Shown here piece by piece: positions 1-7,383 of a stretch of 11,296 nt of DNA. This stretch comes from an uncultured Porphyromonadaceae bacterium. GTDB lineage: Bacteria; Bacteroidota; Bacteroidia; Bacteroidales; Muribaculaceae. Made by a program: the position numbers and the translations under genes. Position 1 is the first letter of the stretch; each line of letters starts with the position of its first letter. Location of the stretch: assembly GCA_937901905.1 (NCBI GenBank), contig CALDIF010000069.1, positions 1-11,296 on the forward strand, given 5' to 3'. The notes below the pieces were generated by a model. That model did no database searches, was not told the DNA's origin, and was given only the letters and a program-made list of their open reading frames with translations.

Positions 1-30
1 ATCTCGCTCTATTATACTATACATTTATGC

Positions 31-53
31 CTACCGGCGGTGTTCTCCGGTGG
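31..53 (-). terminator. Possible weak hairpin after the sugar dehydratase gene
   Basis: The bases just after the dehydratase stop codon can fold into a short GC-rich stem. ACCGG at 33-37 pairs with CCGGT at 47-51 around a 9-base loop, and 31/53 adds an outer pair. Read on the minus strand, no T-run follows the stem, so this is not a classical intrinsic terminator. It may be a 3'-end stabilising hairpin or chance. Nothing else is visible in the first 63 bases. Confidence 0.22.
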
Positions 54-63
54 TCGTGTCTCG

Positions 64-2070
64 TCAGTAATAATTTTCACTTGTCGGTCGTGCGCGATCC
101 GGCTGAAGCGAGTTGCTCTCAATTTCGCGGTCAATAGCCTCGAAGTCGCTGCTGTTACTCTTGTATTCGGGAACAAACATTTTCATCAGCAGTACCATGT
201 CGTGGACTTCACCGGCTCGTGCCGCATCGATTATCGGTTTAAGGTGATTGCAAACGTCGCAGTAATCGTAGGTGCGCACTCGCGCCACCATGATTTTCTT
301 GTTCACTGTGGCTGTGGTCATCTCCTTATCGTTCAACACCTCTTCGTAGAGTTTCTCTCCGGGGCGCAAACCTATTTCTTTGATCTCGATGTCAATCCCG
401 GGTTTGAGGCCTGCAAGAGAAATCATGCGTACGGCAAGATCGTATATCTTGATGCTCTCGCCCATATCGAATACATAGATTTCGCCGCCATGCCCCATGC
501 AACCGGCTTCAAGCACGAGCGAGCAAGCCTCGGGAATAGTCATGAAGAAGCGTGTGATGTCGCGGTGAGTCACAGTAACGGGACCTCCCATGGCGATTTG
601 CTTGCGGAACAGCGGAATTACCGAGCCGTTGCTGCCGAGAACATTGCCGAAACGTGTGGTGATGTATTGTGTCGTTTTTCCGCGTTGTTGGGCATCGAAG
701 AACAACGACTGGCAGTAGATCTCGGCAAGGCGTTTGGTACACCCCATGATATTTGTCGGGTTGACTGCCTTGTCGGTACTCACCATCACAAACTTCGTGG
801 CGTTATACTTGAGCGCGAGGTCGGCGATAATGCGAGTGCCAAACACGTTGGTCAGTACCGCCTCGGTGGGATTGATTTCCATCATGGGCACGTGCTTGTA
901 AGCAGCGGCATGAAATACAAATTGGGGTTTATAGGCGACAAACAGTTGCTCCATGCGCTCCTTGTTGCGCACGTCGCCTATACACAATTTGACATCACAC
1001 TCGGGGTACTCGCGCGCCACCTCAAGACTCAACTCGTGCATGGGCGTTTCGGCTTGATCAACAAGAATAATCGTTCGTGCTTTATAGGTCGCGATTTGTC
1101 GCACGATTTCGCTGCCTATTGACCCGCATGCTCCGGTAATAAGCACCACGCTGTCGTTGATTTGGTTCTTGACCAACGTGTTGTTCAAGACGATGGGATC
1201 GCGCCCCAACAAGTCCTCGATTTGAACTTCCTTAATATAGGACGACAACCCCTTGGTCTCATTGGAAGTGTCGTTAATGTCAAACTCTTGCACCTTGTTG
1301 ATTGAGAGTAATGAGATGTCGTGACTCATGAAGTAGTCGGCAAGTTTGCTGCGCACTTCGTGTGCCCAAGTTTCGCCGAAGACTAGTGCCTCGATGTCGT
1401 TGTCGGCAAACAGTTGGGCTGTCGTGTTCTCATCGTGACAATAAACGGGTAATCCGTTGATTTCGCGGTTGCTCTCCTTGCGTGTGTCCAACGATAACAA
1501 GCCCACGGGCATATATTTGCCCGATACCTCGCCTTTGAGAGCGTCGGCAAGCATGATAGAGTCGACGCTTGTGCCCAACACCACAACGCGACGGCGCCCT
1601 CCCTCGGCGGTCAGTTGCATGTAGAAGTACTTTATGAGCAAGCGTTCAACCATCATGATTGCGAACGACAACACCCCGATGGACAACAGGTTTACCCACG
1701 ATATATAGGGTGCGCCGAATAATAACGTACTCGCGATGTTGCCCAGCATCATCAACACGATGGTGAAAAACACGGTGAGCAAGATGCGGTTAAGATCTTC
1801 GATGACCGACAATCTGATAACGCACGCGTAACTCTTGGTGACATAACTCACAAGTACAAACACGCCCACGATAATCAGCGCATTGCTCATCAGGTGCAGT
1901 ATACTGACAACCTCTTTGTGGACAAACACGTCGACAAGGATAGTCAGCATGAAACTCACCAATACGATCAGGGCATCAATGAGCAAGATGAGCCACCGTG
2001 GCATGGTGTGCAACCTGAACATGCGCACCACGCGTAGGCTGAATATGTTATGTAGTAGGTTGTCAACCAT
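64..2070 (-). CDS. Membrane-anchored nucleotide-sugar 4,6-dehydratase (CapD/PglF/WbpM family)
   Basis: This 668-residue protein belongs to the large inverting or retaining UDP-GlcNAc 4,6-dehydratase family. The family makes 4-keto-6-deoxy sugar nucleotides for capsule, O-antigen or glycoprotein glycans at the cytoplasmic face of the membrane. Residues about 27-147 hold four hydrophobic helices. Residues about 160-260 form a CoA-binding-like Rossmann domain. The catalytic extended-SDR domain begins near 306, with TGACGSIG at 312-319, a YKHVPMME segment near 391-398, STDKAVNP at 431-438 and MGCTK at 442-446, where the family has Met in place of the usual SDR Tyr. An RFGNVLGSNGSV motif follows at 473-483. 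The start at 2070 is preferred over an in-frame TTG at 2130 because a consensus promoter (2100-2131) overlaps that extension. No other sugar genes are visible, so the exact product sugar is unknown. Confidence 0.93.
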   Translation of the reverse strand: MVDNLLHNIFSLRVVRMFRLHTMPRWLILLIDALIVLVSFMLTILVDVFVHKEVVSILHLMSNALIIVGVFVLVSYVTKSYACVIRLSVIEDLNRILLTVFFTIVLMMLGNIASTLLFGAPYISWVNLLSIGVLSFAIMMVERLLIKYFYMQLTAEGGRRRVVVLGTSVDSIMLADALKGEVSGKYMPVGLLSLDTRKESNREINGLPVYCHDENTTAQLFADNDIEALVFGETWAHEVRSKLADYFMSHDISLLSINKVQEFDINDTSNETKGLSSYIKEVQIEDLLGRDPIVLNNTLVKNQINDSVVLITGACGSIGSEIVRQIATYKARTIILVDQAETPMHELSLEVAREYPECDVKLCIGDVRNKERMEQLFVAYKPQFVFHAAAYKHVPMMEINPTEAVLTNVFGTRIIADLALKYNATKFVMVSTDKAVNPTNIMGCTKRLAEIYCQSLFFDAQQRGKTTQYITTRFGNVLGSNGSVIPLFRKQIAMGGPVTVTHRDITRFFMTIPEACSLVLEAGCMGHGGEIYVFDMGESIKIYDLAVRMISLAGLKPGIDIEIKEIGLRPGEKLYEEVLNDKEMTTATVNKKIMVARVRTYDYCDVCNHLKPIIDAARAGEVHDMVLLMKMFVPEYKSNSSDFEAIDREIESNSLQPDRARPTSENYY

Positions 2071-2099
2071 TTGATTGTGTTGCAAATGTAAAAACCTCG

Positions 2100-2131
2100 C
2101 AAAGGTACAAAAACTAAATTTGTCACGCAAA
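2100..2131 (-). promoter_or_regulatory. Bacteroidetes-type promoter for the sugar dehydratase gene
   Basis: On the minus strand a TTTG box (plus-strand 2128-2131) is followed by exactly 20 bases and then TACCTTTG (plus-strand 2100-2107). This matches the Bacteroidetes -33 TTTG / -7 TAnnTTTG consensus. Transcription would begin around 2093, giving a leader of about 20-25 bases before the ATG at 2070. The -33 box lies only 18 bases past the cydB stop codon, so the dehydratase gene has its own promoter but may also receive read-through from the cyd cluster. Confidence 0.75.
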
Positions 2132-2148
2132 TAATGTTGGTGAGACTG

Positions 2149-3237
2149 CTACTTGCGGTCGAGGGCTCGCCAACACCACGCGATGTAAGCGATTACAAAG
2201 GGGACGAGCAGGCTCACCCACGACATCACAGTGAGAGTGAACTCGCTGCTGCTACTATTGGCGAGAGTCAGTGAACTCATCGTGTCGAGAGTGGACGGAT
2301 AGTATGCTGTGCCACCGTACCCAATGAGGGAGAACAATGCCAAGACAACAGCGATAGTGCCACCACCGGTTGCCCAAATGCCACGACGACAGTCTTTTAA
2401 CAAAGTCACACCTATGCCTGCAAGCACCGCAACGACACCAACGAGCAGCAGTATAGCCACCCACCACCGTGACAACAGGTTGTCGAGGTAGAGATGTGGC
2501 ACGCGAACGAGAGAGCCATCTGCCGTTTGAACACCCTCGGCGGTGAGCAACAAGCCTGTCACGATGAGGAATAGTACAACAAAAATCGGTGCGTTCCACC
2601 ATAAGCGCCGGCGCAACCATGCAACCAACTCCTCATTGTCGTTGTTGTTGATAAGATATAGCAAACCGAGAGTGCGTGCCAACATCAATAACATCAATCC
2701 GAACAAGATATTCTTGTAGCACAAGAAGGCTTCCAACCCATGTAGCGGACCCCATGACGAAATAACGGGGTTGCCCGGATCAAGCAGGTTAACACGCTCA
2801 ACCGTGAAAGCGGCACCGAAAAACATTCCGGCAACGGCAACACCCAACAAGAAGGGTCCCGCCATGCCGTTGATGAGCAATAGTGTGTCGTAGAAGCGGG
2901 TTCCGTAAATATTACCGCTCTTGCTGCGATACTCGTAACTTACCGCTTGAATGACAAAACTGAATAAAATCATCATCCACAGCCAGTAAGCACCACCGAA
3001 ACTCGTACTGTAGAACAAGGGGAACGAGGCAAAGAACGCTCCACCGAAGGTTACTAAGGTCGTGAATGTGAGTTCCCATTTCTTGCCTAACGATGCTGTG
3101 ATGAGTCCCTTGTGCTCATCACTTGCACCCGGCAAAAAGGATTGCCCTCCCTGTACAAATAGCAAGAATACCAATACCGATGCCAATATGCTGATTATCA
3201 GCCACCAGTAAGCCTTTAATATCTCGTAGGTTTCCAT
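2149..3237 (-). CDS. cydB: Cytochrome bd ubiquinol oxidase subunit II
   Basis: This is the second integral membrane subunit of cytochrome bd, which oxidises quinol and reduces oxygen to water without pumping protons. The protein has 362 residues, mostly hydrophobic helices, close to the usual CydB length. Recognisable features are the N-terminal YWWLIISILASVLVF helix, the QGGQ motif at about 29-32, and the block LTFTTLVTFGGAFFASFPLFYS at about 56-77, typical of Bacteroidetes CydB. Further on are GNIYGTRFYD near 108-117 and a long tail of helices. It starts 14 bases after the cydA stop, so the two are almost certainly co-transcribed. No terminator is visible after it. Confidence 0.96.
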   Translation of the reverse strand: METYEILKAYWWLIISILASVLVFLLFVQGGQSFLPGASDEHKGLITASLGKKWELTFTTLVTFGGAFFASFPLFYSTSFGGAYWLWMMILFSFVIQAVSYEYRSKSGNIYGTRFYDTLLLINGMAGPFLLGVAVAGMFFGAAFTVERVNLLDPGNPVISSWGPLHGLEAFLCYKNILFGLMLLMLARTLGLLYLINNNDNEELVAWLRRRLWWNAPIFVVLFLIVTGLLLTAEGVQTADGSLVRVPHLYLDNLLSRWWVAILLLVGVVAVLAGIGVTLLKDCRRGIWATGGGTIAVVLALFSLIGYGGTAYYPSTLDTMSSLTLANSSSSEFTLTVMSWVSLLVPFVIAYIAWCWRALDRK

Positions 3238-3251
3238 CTCTTCTTCTCGGT

Positions 3252-4835
3252 TTAATCGTTACACTTGTCGAGGTCGGTGAGTGACTTGCGACGAATTTGG
3301 CTCAAAATGATGCCTACATCGGCGATGAGCAAAGCAGTGAACACAACGGCAAAAATCCAAAATGTGGTCTGAACATAACCGGCACTCAAGTCGCTGACGG
3401 CAACGTGATTAGGCATTAAGTCCTGTATGGTCCACGGTTGACGACCGACTTCGGCAACGATCCACCCGCTCGCACTGCACAGGTAGGTGAGTGGCACGGT
3501 GATGATTGCAAGCAAGTACCACAATCGGCGGACAACGGGCTTGCGGTCGGTGAGCAAGCGCGGTTTCCACGAGAGCAGCACCCACAATGCCATGAACAAC
3601 ACGAGGTAACCGCCTATCGTGACCATGATGTGGAACGTGTAGAACGTCAACGGCACGTTGGGCACGGCATCTTGGGGACGCTCGAGGTAACCGTAGCCGA
3701 AGTATTTGAAGTCGGCATTGATGCTCGCCTTGAGGCTGTCGGCGAGGTCTGTATTGCCTGCGCGCGTCGCCTCATCATGTCGGGCAATCATCGCGCGTAC
3801 GGCCTTGCCGCGCTCGATGCGTTCGGCATAACTCACGGTATTTATCGTGTCGCCCGTCTCGTTAACGGCGCGTCCGGCAATGATGTCGTTGATGCCGGCA
3901 ACGTAGGCGTGTGGGTCGTGATGAGCCAATAGCGAAAGCCCGTAGGGAATTGAGATGTCAAACAAGAACGGAGTCTCGTCGTTGTCAACTGTCTTAGACG
4001 GATTGATGACACCGAAAGCAACAATGCTTTGTTCGGTACTGCCATTGTACAACCCCTCCATTGCCGCCAACTTCATCGGTTGTAACTCGGTCACTGTCAC
4101 CGCGCTCGTGTCGCCGGTGATGCTCGTCAGCAAGATGCCTGCCAAGCCGAACCACGAGGCAACCGTGATGCTGCGACGACAATGCCCGTCATTGCGCCCC
4201 TTGAGCAACAACCACGCGCTGACACCGATCACAAATGCCGCTCCTAATGCCCAAGCACTCGTCACCGTGTGTAACACTTTGTTTACTGCCATGGGAGAAA
4301 ATGCGACTGCCCAAAAGTCGGTCATCTCGTTGCGCATCGTGGCAGGATTGAATTCGCAACCCGTGGGATATTGCATCCAAGCATTGGCGACAAGTATCCA
4401 TAATGCCGATAACGATGCTCCTAACGCTGTGAGCCAAGTGCTCGCGAGATGAAAACCGGGGCTGACTTTTTTCCACCCGAAAAACATCACAGCAATGAAT
4501 GTGCTTTCCATGAAGAATGCCAAAATGCCTTCCACGGCAAGCGGTGCACCGAAGATGTCACCGACAAACCAACTGTAGTTAGACCAGTTGGTGCCGAACT
4601 CAAACTCCAGTATGATGCCGGTTGCAACACCAATGGCGAAATTGACACCGAACAGGGTCATCCAGAATTTGGTGGTTGCCAACCAACGCTCATCGCGAGT
4701 GTGGTAGTAAACGGTTTCCATAATGGCGATTATCACGCCCAAACCGAGTGTGAGGGGTACAAAAAGCCAGTGGTAGATTGCCGTGAGCGCAAATTGTGCG
4801 CGCGCCCAGTCAACCATTGTTATCATGTCGTTCAT
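3252..4835 (-). CDS. cydA: Cytochrome bd ubiquinol oxidase subunit I
   Basis: This is the haem-carrying catalytic subunit of the high-affinity bd oxidase, used by gut Bacteroidales to respire traces of oxygen. It has 527 residues. By comparison with E. coli CydA, the expected ligands are present: His22 (b595), His189 in MAVNKVLHTV and Met404 in TFHIMVTIGGYL (b558), and Glu102 and Glu110 in VEGILAFFMES on the proton path. The Q-loop begins after about residue 241 with GDTSAVTVTELQPMKLAAMEG, keeping the quinol-site Lys255 and Glu260. The GWIVAEVGRQPW motif is at 457-468. The overall length is close to that of E. coli CydA. The start gives the expected short lead into the DWARAQFALT helix. A 118-base spacer separates it from the upstream DUF4492 gene, and I see no consensus promoter in that spacer. 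Confidence 0.97.
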   Translation of the reverse strand: MNDMITMVDWARAQFALTAIYHWLFVPLTLGLGVIIAIMETVYYHTRDERWLATTKFWMTLFGVNFAIGVATGIILEFEFGTNWSNYSWFVGDIFGAPLAVEGILAFFMESTFIAVMFFGWKKVSPGFHLASTWLTALGASLSALWILVANAWMQYPTGCEFNPATMRNEMTDFWAVAFSPMAVNKVLHTVTSAWALGAAFVIGVSAWLLLKGRNDGHCRRSITVASWFGLAGILLTSITGDTSAVTVTELQPMKLAAMEGLYNGSTEQSIVAFGVINPSKTVDNDETPFLFDISIPYGLSLLAHHDPHAYVAGINDIIAGRAVNETGDTINTVSYAERIERGKAVRAMIARHDEATRAGNTDLADSLKASINADFKYFGYGYLERPQDAVPNVPLTFYTFHIMVTIGGYLVLFMALWVLLSWKPRLLTDRKPVVRRLWYLLAIITVPLTYLCSASGWIVAEVGRQPWTIQDLMPNHVAVSDLSAGYVQTTFWIFAVVFTALLIADVGIILSQIRRKSLTDLDKCND

Positions 4836-4842
4836 AGGTTAT

Positions 4843-4860
4843 GATATTATTGAGAATATC
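4843..4860 (-). promoter_or_regulatory. AT-rich inverted repeat just upstream of the cydA start
   Basis: GATATT at 4843-4848 and AATATC at 4855-4860 are perfect inverted copies separated by 6 bases, ending 7 bases before the cydA ATG. In the transcript this would be a weak A/U hairpin at the initiation region. In DNA it could be an operator. No function is known; it may be chance in AT-rich sequence. Confidence 0.25.
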
Positions 4861-4866
4861 GTTGAA

Positions 4867-4879
4867 GTGTGTTTCACAC
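4867..4879. promoter_or_regulatory. GTGTG-TTT-CACAC palindrome in the cydA leader
   Basis: This is a perfect 5-base inverted repeat with a 3-base centre, in the 118-base spacer between the DUF4492 gene and cydA. Its symmetry resembles half-sites bound by Crp/Fnr-type dimers, but the spacing is shorter than the classical CRP or FNR sites. It could equally be a tight RNA hairpin. The rest of the spacer shows no TAnnTTTG promoter and no T-tract terminator. Confidence 0.22.
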
Positions 4880-4953
4880 AATTCTTGTTAAGTCTACAAT
4901 TAAAGTGAGTGGTTTGCAGTGACGTGTAGTTGCCGGGGTGGGCTTCCGGTGAA

Positions 4954-5190
4954 TTATCGGTTTTCCCCACGATTGGGGTTGACCAACTCTTGACGAACGT
5001 AGTCAGCCTTGGCGTTATCGTCATCGCAGCGCTCGCCTAAAAAGTCCGGGAAAAACAGCAACTTGATAATGACGAAGAATACAACTAACTTAATGGCAAT
5101 TATCAACCACAACGTGCGACCTATCGTCATCGAACGAAAGCCATCGGCATACAAGTGCCACACGCGATACCAAAAGCCACTGCGTTGCAT
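4954..5190 (-). CDS. DUF4492 family small membrane protein
   Basis: This 78-residue protein has one clear hydrophobic helix at about 26-47. An N-terminal amphipathic stretch (FWYRVWHLYADGFRSMTIGRTLW) precedes it, and a charged tail (FPDFLGERCDDDNAKADYV) follows. This pattern matches the DUF4492 family, which in Bacteroidetes commonly sits directly upstream of cydAB. I infer a small accessory or assembly role for cytochrome bd, analogous in position to the small CydX-type subunits but not obviously homologous to them. Its ATG begins one base after the stop codon of the upstream lipoprotein gene (TAA, A, ATG), which suggests translational coupling. A 118-base spacer separates it from cydA. Function is unproven. 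Confidence 0.85.
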   Translation of the reverse strand: MQRSGFWYRVWHLYADGFRSMTIGRTLWLIIAIKLVVFFVIIKLLFFPDFLGERCDDDNAKADYVRQELVNPNRGENR

Positions 5191-5191
5191 T

Positions 5192-6103
5192 TTACTCGTC
5201 GCGTGCTGCCGCCTTGTTGTACATTGCAGTCACGAGCAGGTTGTTGAGTTTGACAATCGGAGGTACATTTGTCGTGTCGGCACTCGTTGCCGATGTGGAA
5301 ATCACCAAGGCTGTTTCAGCTCCCATTTGGTCGAATACACCGGCAATCATGGGGCATCGGCTCAACCATTCAGCGCGTCCCAAGCCCTCGCTCTCCACAG
5401 CCGTAGCGGTGCCTATCAGGTCGCCGGCGAGCCACCCCTCGGCATCTTCGCTATATTCGCTCTTGAAAACGTCAATGCCATCGGGTACAACTTGCACGGC
5501 AAGGTGAGTGTCACCCACGGTGATGCAGCCACTTGGCATGTCGTATATCTTTTCCAAGGTGTAAGACACAGCCTCGTTACTGCCGGGCAGTTGAACTTTG
5601 CCCTCGGGGGAGAACAAGTAGGTATCACCGTTTGCCATGCGGTAGGTGCCTGCCCATATATGATGAATGTAATCGGTCACGAAGTCAAGCATGTCGCCTG
5701 TGTAGAGTTGCAGAACATCGGTGGGCAATGACGTTGAGTCGCATGCTACGAGCAGTTCAAAGCCGTTAATGCGACGGTGAGTCACAACGCTGCCCGGCGA
5801 GGCGAACATTGAGAAATCGTCCAAGTCCCACTCGGTTATGGCAAGCACTTGCAGTGTGGTGTCGCTTGTCAACAGCATGCGTACCAAGCCTCCGCCCTCA
5901 TGAAGGGTACACCCCTCCATGACAATGGTGTCGCCCGAACGATGGGCCGTGTAGAAGTTGAAACCGTCGGTCCACTGTGAGCCGTCGGCAACAACTGCCG
6001 GTAGCACGGCATCGGGTAACGAGGTGACTTCTTCACCGCCCTTGGTGTCGTGGCAAGCCGCTAAAGCGACAACTGCAGCGAGCAACAAAATCAGTTTTTT
6101 CAT
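5192..6103 (-). CDS. Putative lipoprotein of unknown function in the cyd cluster
   Basis: I do not recognise a named family for this 303-residue protein. The first 17 residues form a lipoprotein signal (MKK, a hydrophobic run, then the lipobox LAAC) with the lipidated Cys17. The mature part is acidic and probably rich in beta strands, with a WAGTYRMANGDTYLFSPEGKV segment near 151-171 resembling small beta-sandwich or lipocalin-like lipoproteins. Cysteines are few and no catalytic motif stands out. The frame is open further upstream to 6256, but that extension would overlap the previous gene and would hide the signal peptide, so 6103 is chosen. It lies 23 bases after the upstream secreted-protein gene and one base before the DUF4492 gene, so it is probably co-transcribed with cydAB. 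Confidence 0.8.
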   Translation of the reverse strand: MKKLILLLAAVVALAACHDTKGGEEVTSLPDAVLPAVVADGSQWTDGFNFYTAHRSGDTIVMEGCTLHEGGGLVRMLLTSDTTLQVLAITEWDLDDFSMFASPGSVVTHRRINGFELLVACDSTSLPTDVLQLYTGDMLDFVTDYIHHIWAGTYRMANGDTYLFSPEGKVQLPGSNEAVSYTLEKIYDMPSGCITVGDTHLAVQVVPDGIDVFKSEYSEDAEGWLAGDLIGTATAVESEGLGRAEWLSRCPMIAGVFDQMGAETALVISTSATSADTTNVPPIVKLNNLLVTAMYNKAAARDE

Positions 6104-6126
6104 ATTGTAGGTTTTGATGTTATGTA

Positions 6127-7230
6127 TCAGAAGTCGGACACTGTATCGTGATAAATGATATTCAAGAAGGGCGGAGCAAACTCCATGATGTAATTGATGT
6201 TGCTTGAATCTCCGTTTTGACGTGCGAAAAAGAGAGGTCCGTTGGGTGACATACAAATCGCTTCAATTCGTGGAATGGAGTAGTAGCCGTAGTCAAACAC
6301 GTGCCACACGTGCATCGGTGTGCCGTCGTCGGTGAGGTCTCCGTTAAAGTGCAGCGTGGCATAGTCGTCACGAGTCATCACCAGGTCGCCCGTGACAACC
6401 ACTGTGCTAACCAATGCGATGGTGTCGTTCCACTCATACTCCACAAGATACACCTTGATGTCGTTTTCGGGTGCCTCGACAAGCAATGTGCTTTCCTTTA
6501 CGGTAAACCCCGGGTGATACGTTGCAAGTTTGGCACTCGCCGCTGCCGGCAAGGCAGCCGGCTGATTGACATTATTGAAAGCAATCGGTTGCAGATGAGT
6601 GAGCATTTGACTTTGGACGATGACCGGCTCGACCTCCTTATCTTCGCCGTCAATCTTGATGCAATCGGTGTCGGAAAGAAAGTTGTAAACGTAGCGATAA
6701 ATACCGTCAGTCTTGCCACTCTCAATAGGGTCGAACTCGATAGGGACAACGATGTCGTGATAGATGGCGCGATTGTAACACTCGGGTTGCCGGATTTCCT
6801 CTTCGCTCGCCACCTCAACGCGGTTTTTACTGATTAATCCGAATTGTGGTGCGTACTGCAAAACCACTTCGTCGGGTTCGTAGGCTGCCGCCAAACCCAT
6901 ATAGGCTATGGGTGTCCAGTTCCAATCGCCGTTATCGATGTGACCGGTCCATGGCAACACGTGGTGGTCAATATCGAATGCGACTTGGGTAGTGCCGTCG
7001 TAACTCGCCAAAACAATTTCATTGCATGCGTCATCACCGTCGATGTCGGCGTACAAATACATGGCGGGCAACAAGCCGCCACTATGTCGTGTGAATGCCA
7101 ACTGCAAGTCAAACTGGTGAATCAGGTTGTCGAACATTATTGATTGAGGTTCGACTGCTGATGCCGACACGGTAAGCGTTGCTGTGGATAACAGGGCGGC
7201 GGCAACGACTGCGGTGGTTTTAAAGTTCAT
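6127..7230 (-). CDS. Secreted protein of unknown function, first gene of the cyd cluster
   Basis: This 367-residue protein begins with a Sec-type signal peptide (MNFKTT, a hydrophobic alanine-rich run, a likely cut near ASA at about 23-25) without a lipobox, so it is probably periplasmic. A stretch at 60-79 (YADIDGDDACNEIVLASYDG) resembles a single FG-GAP/VCBS-like Ca-binding loop (DxDGDxxxEI). A second acidic patch, DLTDDGTPMHVWHVFDYG, lies at 298-315. I recognise no complete domain. An in-frame ATG at 7254 would add 8 residues, but it falls at the predicted transcription start, so the ATG at 7230 is preferred. It is the first gene after the promoter at 7257-7287, followed after 23 bases by the lipoprotein gene. 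It could be a beta-propeller-like envelope protein; that is a guess. Confidence 0.78.
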   Translation of the reverse strand: MNFKTTAVVAAALLSTATLTVSASAVEPQSIMFDNLIHQFDLQLAFTRHSGGLLPAMYLYADIDGDDACNEIVLASYDGTTQVAFDIDHHVLPWTGHIDNGDWNWTPIAYMGLAAAYEPDEVVLQYAPQFGLISKNRVEVASEEEIRQPECYNRAIYHDIVVPIEFDPIESGKTDGIYRYVYNFLSDTDCIKIDGEDKEVEPVIVQSQMLTHLQPIAFNNVNQPAALPAAASAKLATYHPGFTVKESTLLVEAPENDIKVYLVEYEWNDTIALVSTVVVTGDLVMTRDDYATLHFNGDLTDDGTPMHVWHVFDYGYYSIPRIEAICMSPNGPLFFARQNGDSSNINYIMEFAPPFLNIIYHDTVSDF

Positions 7231-7256
7231 TGGAATTACACTTTGGTTTATCATGG

Positions 7257-7287
7257 CAAATTTAAGTATTTTCCCTCTACTGACAAA
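7257..7287 (-). promoter_or_regulatory. Bacteroidetes-type promoter for the secreted protein-cyd cluster
   Basis: On the minus strand TTTG (plus-strand 7284-7287) is followed by 19 bases and then TAAATTTG (plus-strand 7257-7264), a full match to the Bacteroidetes -33/-7 consensus. Transcription would start near 7250, about 20 bases before the ATG at 7230. No other consensus promoter was found before cydA, so this is the best candidate for the whole five-gene cluster. It is divergent from the metK promoter about 50 bases away. Confidence 0.72.
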
Positions 7288-7335
7288 ATTTTCAAGCTAT
7301 TTTCATCAGGCTGATTTTTTTGTAGTGTGGAATGT

Positions 7336-7366
7336 ATTGCAGTTTCGACAAAATTTACTACCTTTG
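7336..7366 (+). promoter_or_regulatory. Bacteroidetes-type promoter for the metK leader
   Basis: TACCTTTG at 7359-7366 is a perfect -7 element (TAnnTTTG). ATTG at 7336-7339, 19 bases upstream, is a one-mismatch -33 element. The predicted start near 7372 leaves roughly 220 bases of leader before metK, and places the riboswitch-like structure about 12 bases from the 5' end of the transcript. Confidence 0.7.
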
Positions 7367-7383
7367 CGCCGCTGAACTGACAT

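Noticed and set aside
40..1122. Plus-strand open frame of 360 codons
   Set aside because: It lies entirely opposite the dehydratase gene, whose motifs are unmistakable; the translated sequence is His/Cys-rich and resembles no family, as expected of an antisense shadow.
2071..2130. 20-residue N-terminal extension of the dehydratase from a TTG
   Set aside because: The extension overlaps the consensus promoter, so it would lie at or before the transcription start.
4965..4978. CCCC/GGGG inverted repeat near the end of the DUF4492 gene as a terminator
   Set aside because: Only four pairs, inside the coding sequence, and no T-run follows on the minus strand.
5009..5731. Plus-strand open frame opposite the DUF4492 and lipoprotein genes
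   Set aside because: It crosses the boundary of two minus-strand genes with matching signal peptide and family features; no independent support.
6104..6256. 51-residue N-terminal extension of the lipoprotein
   Set aside because: It would overlap the upstream gene by about 130 bases and bury the lipoprotein signal peptide beginning at 6103.
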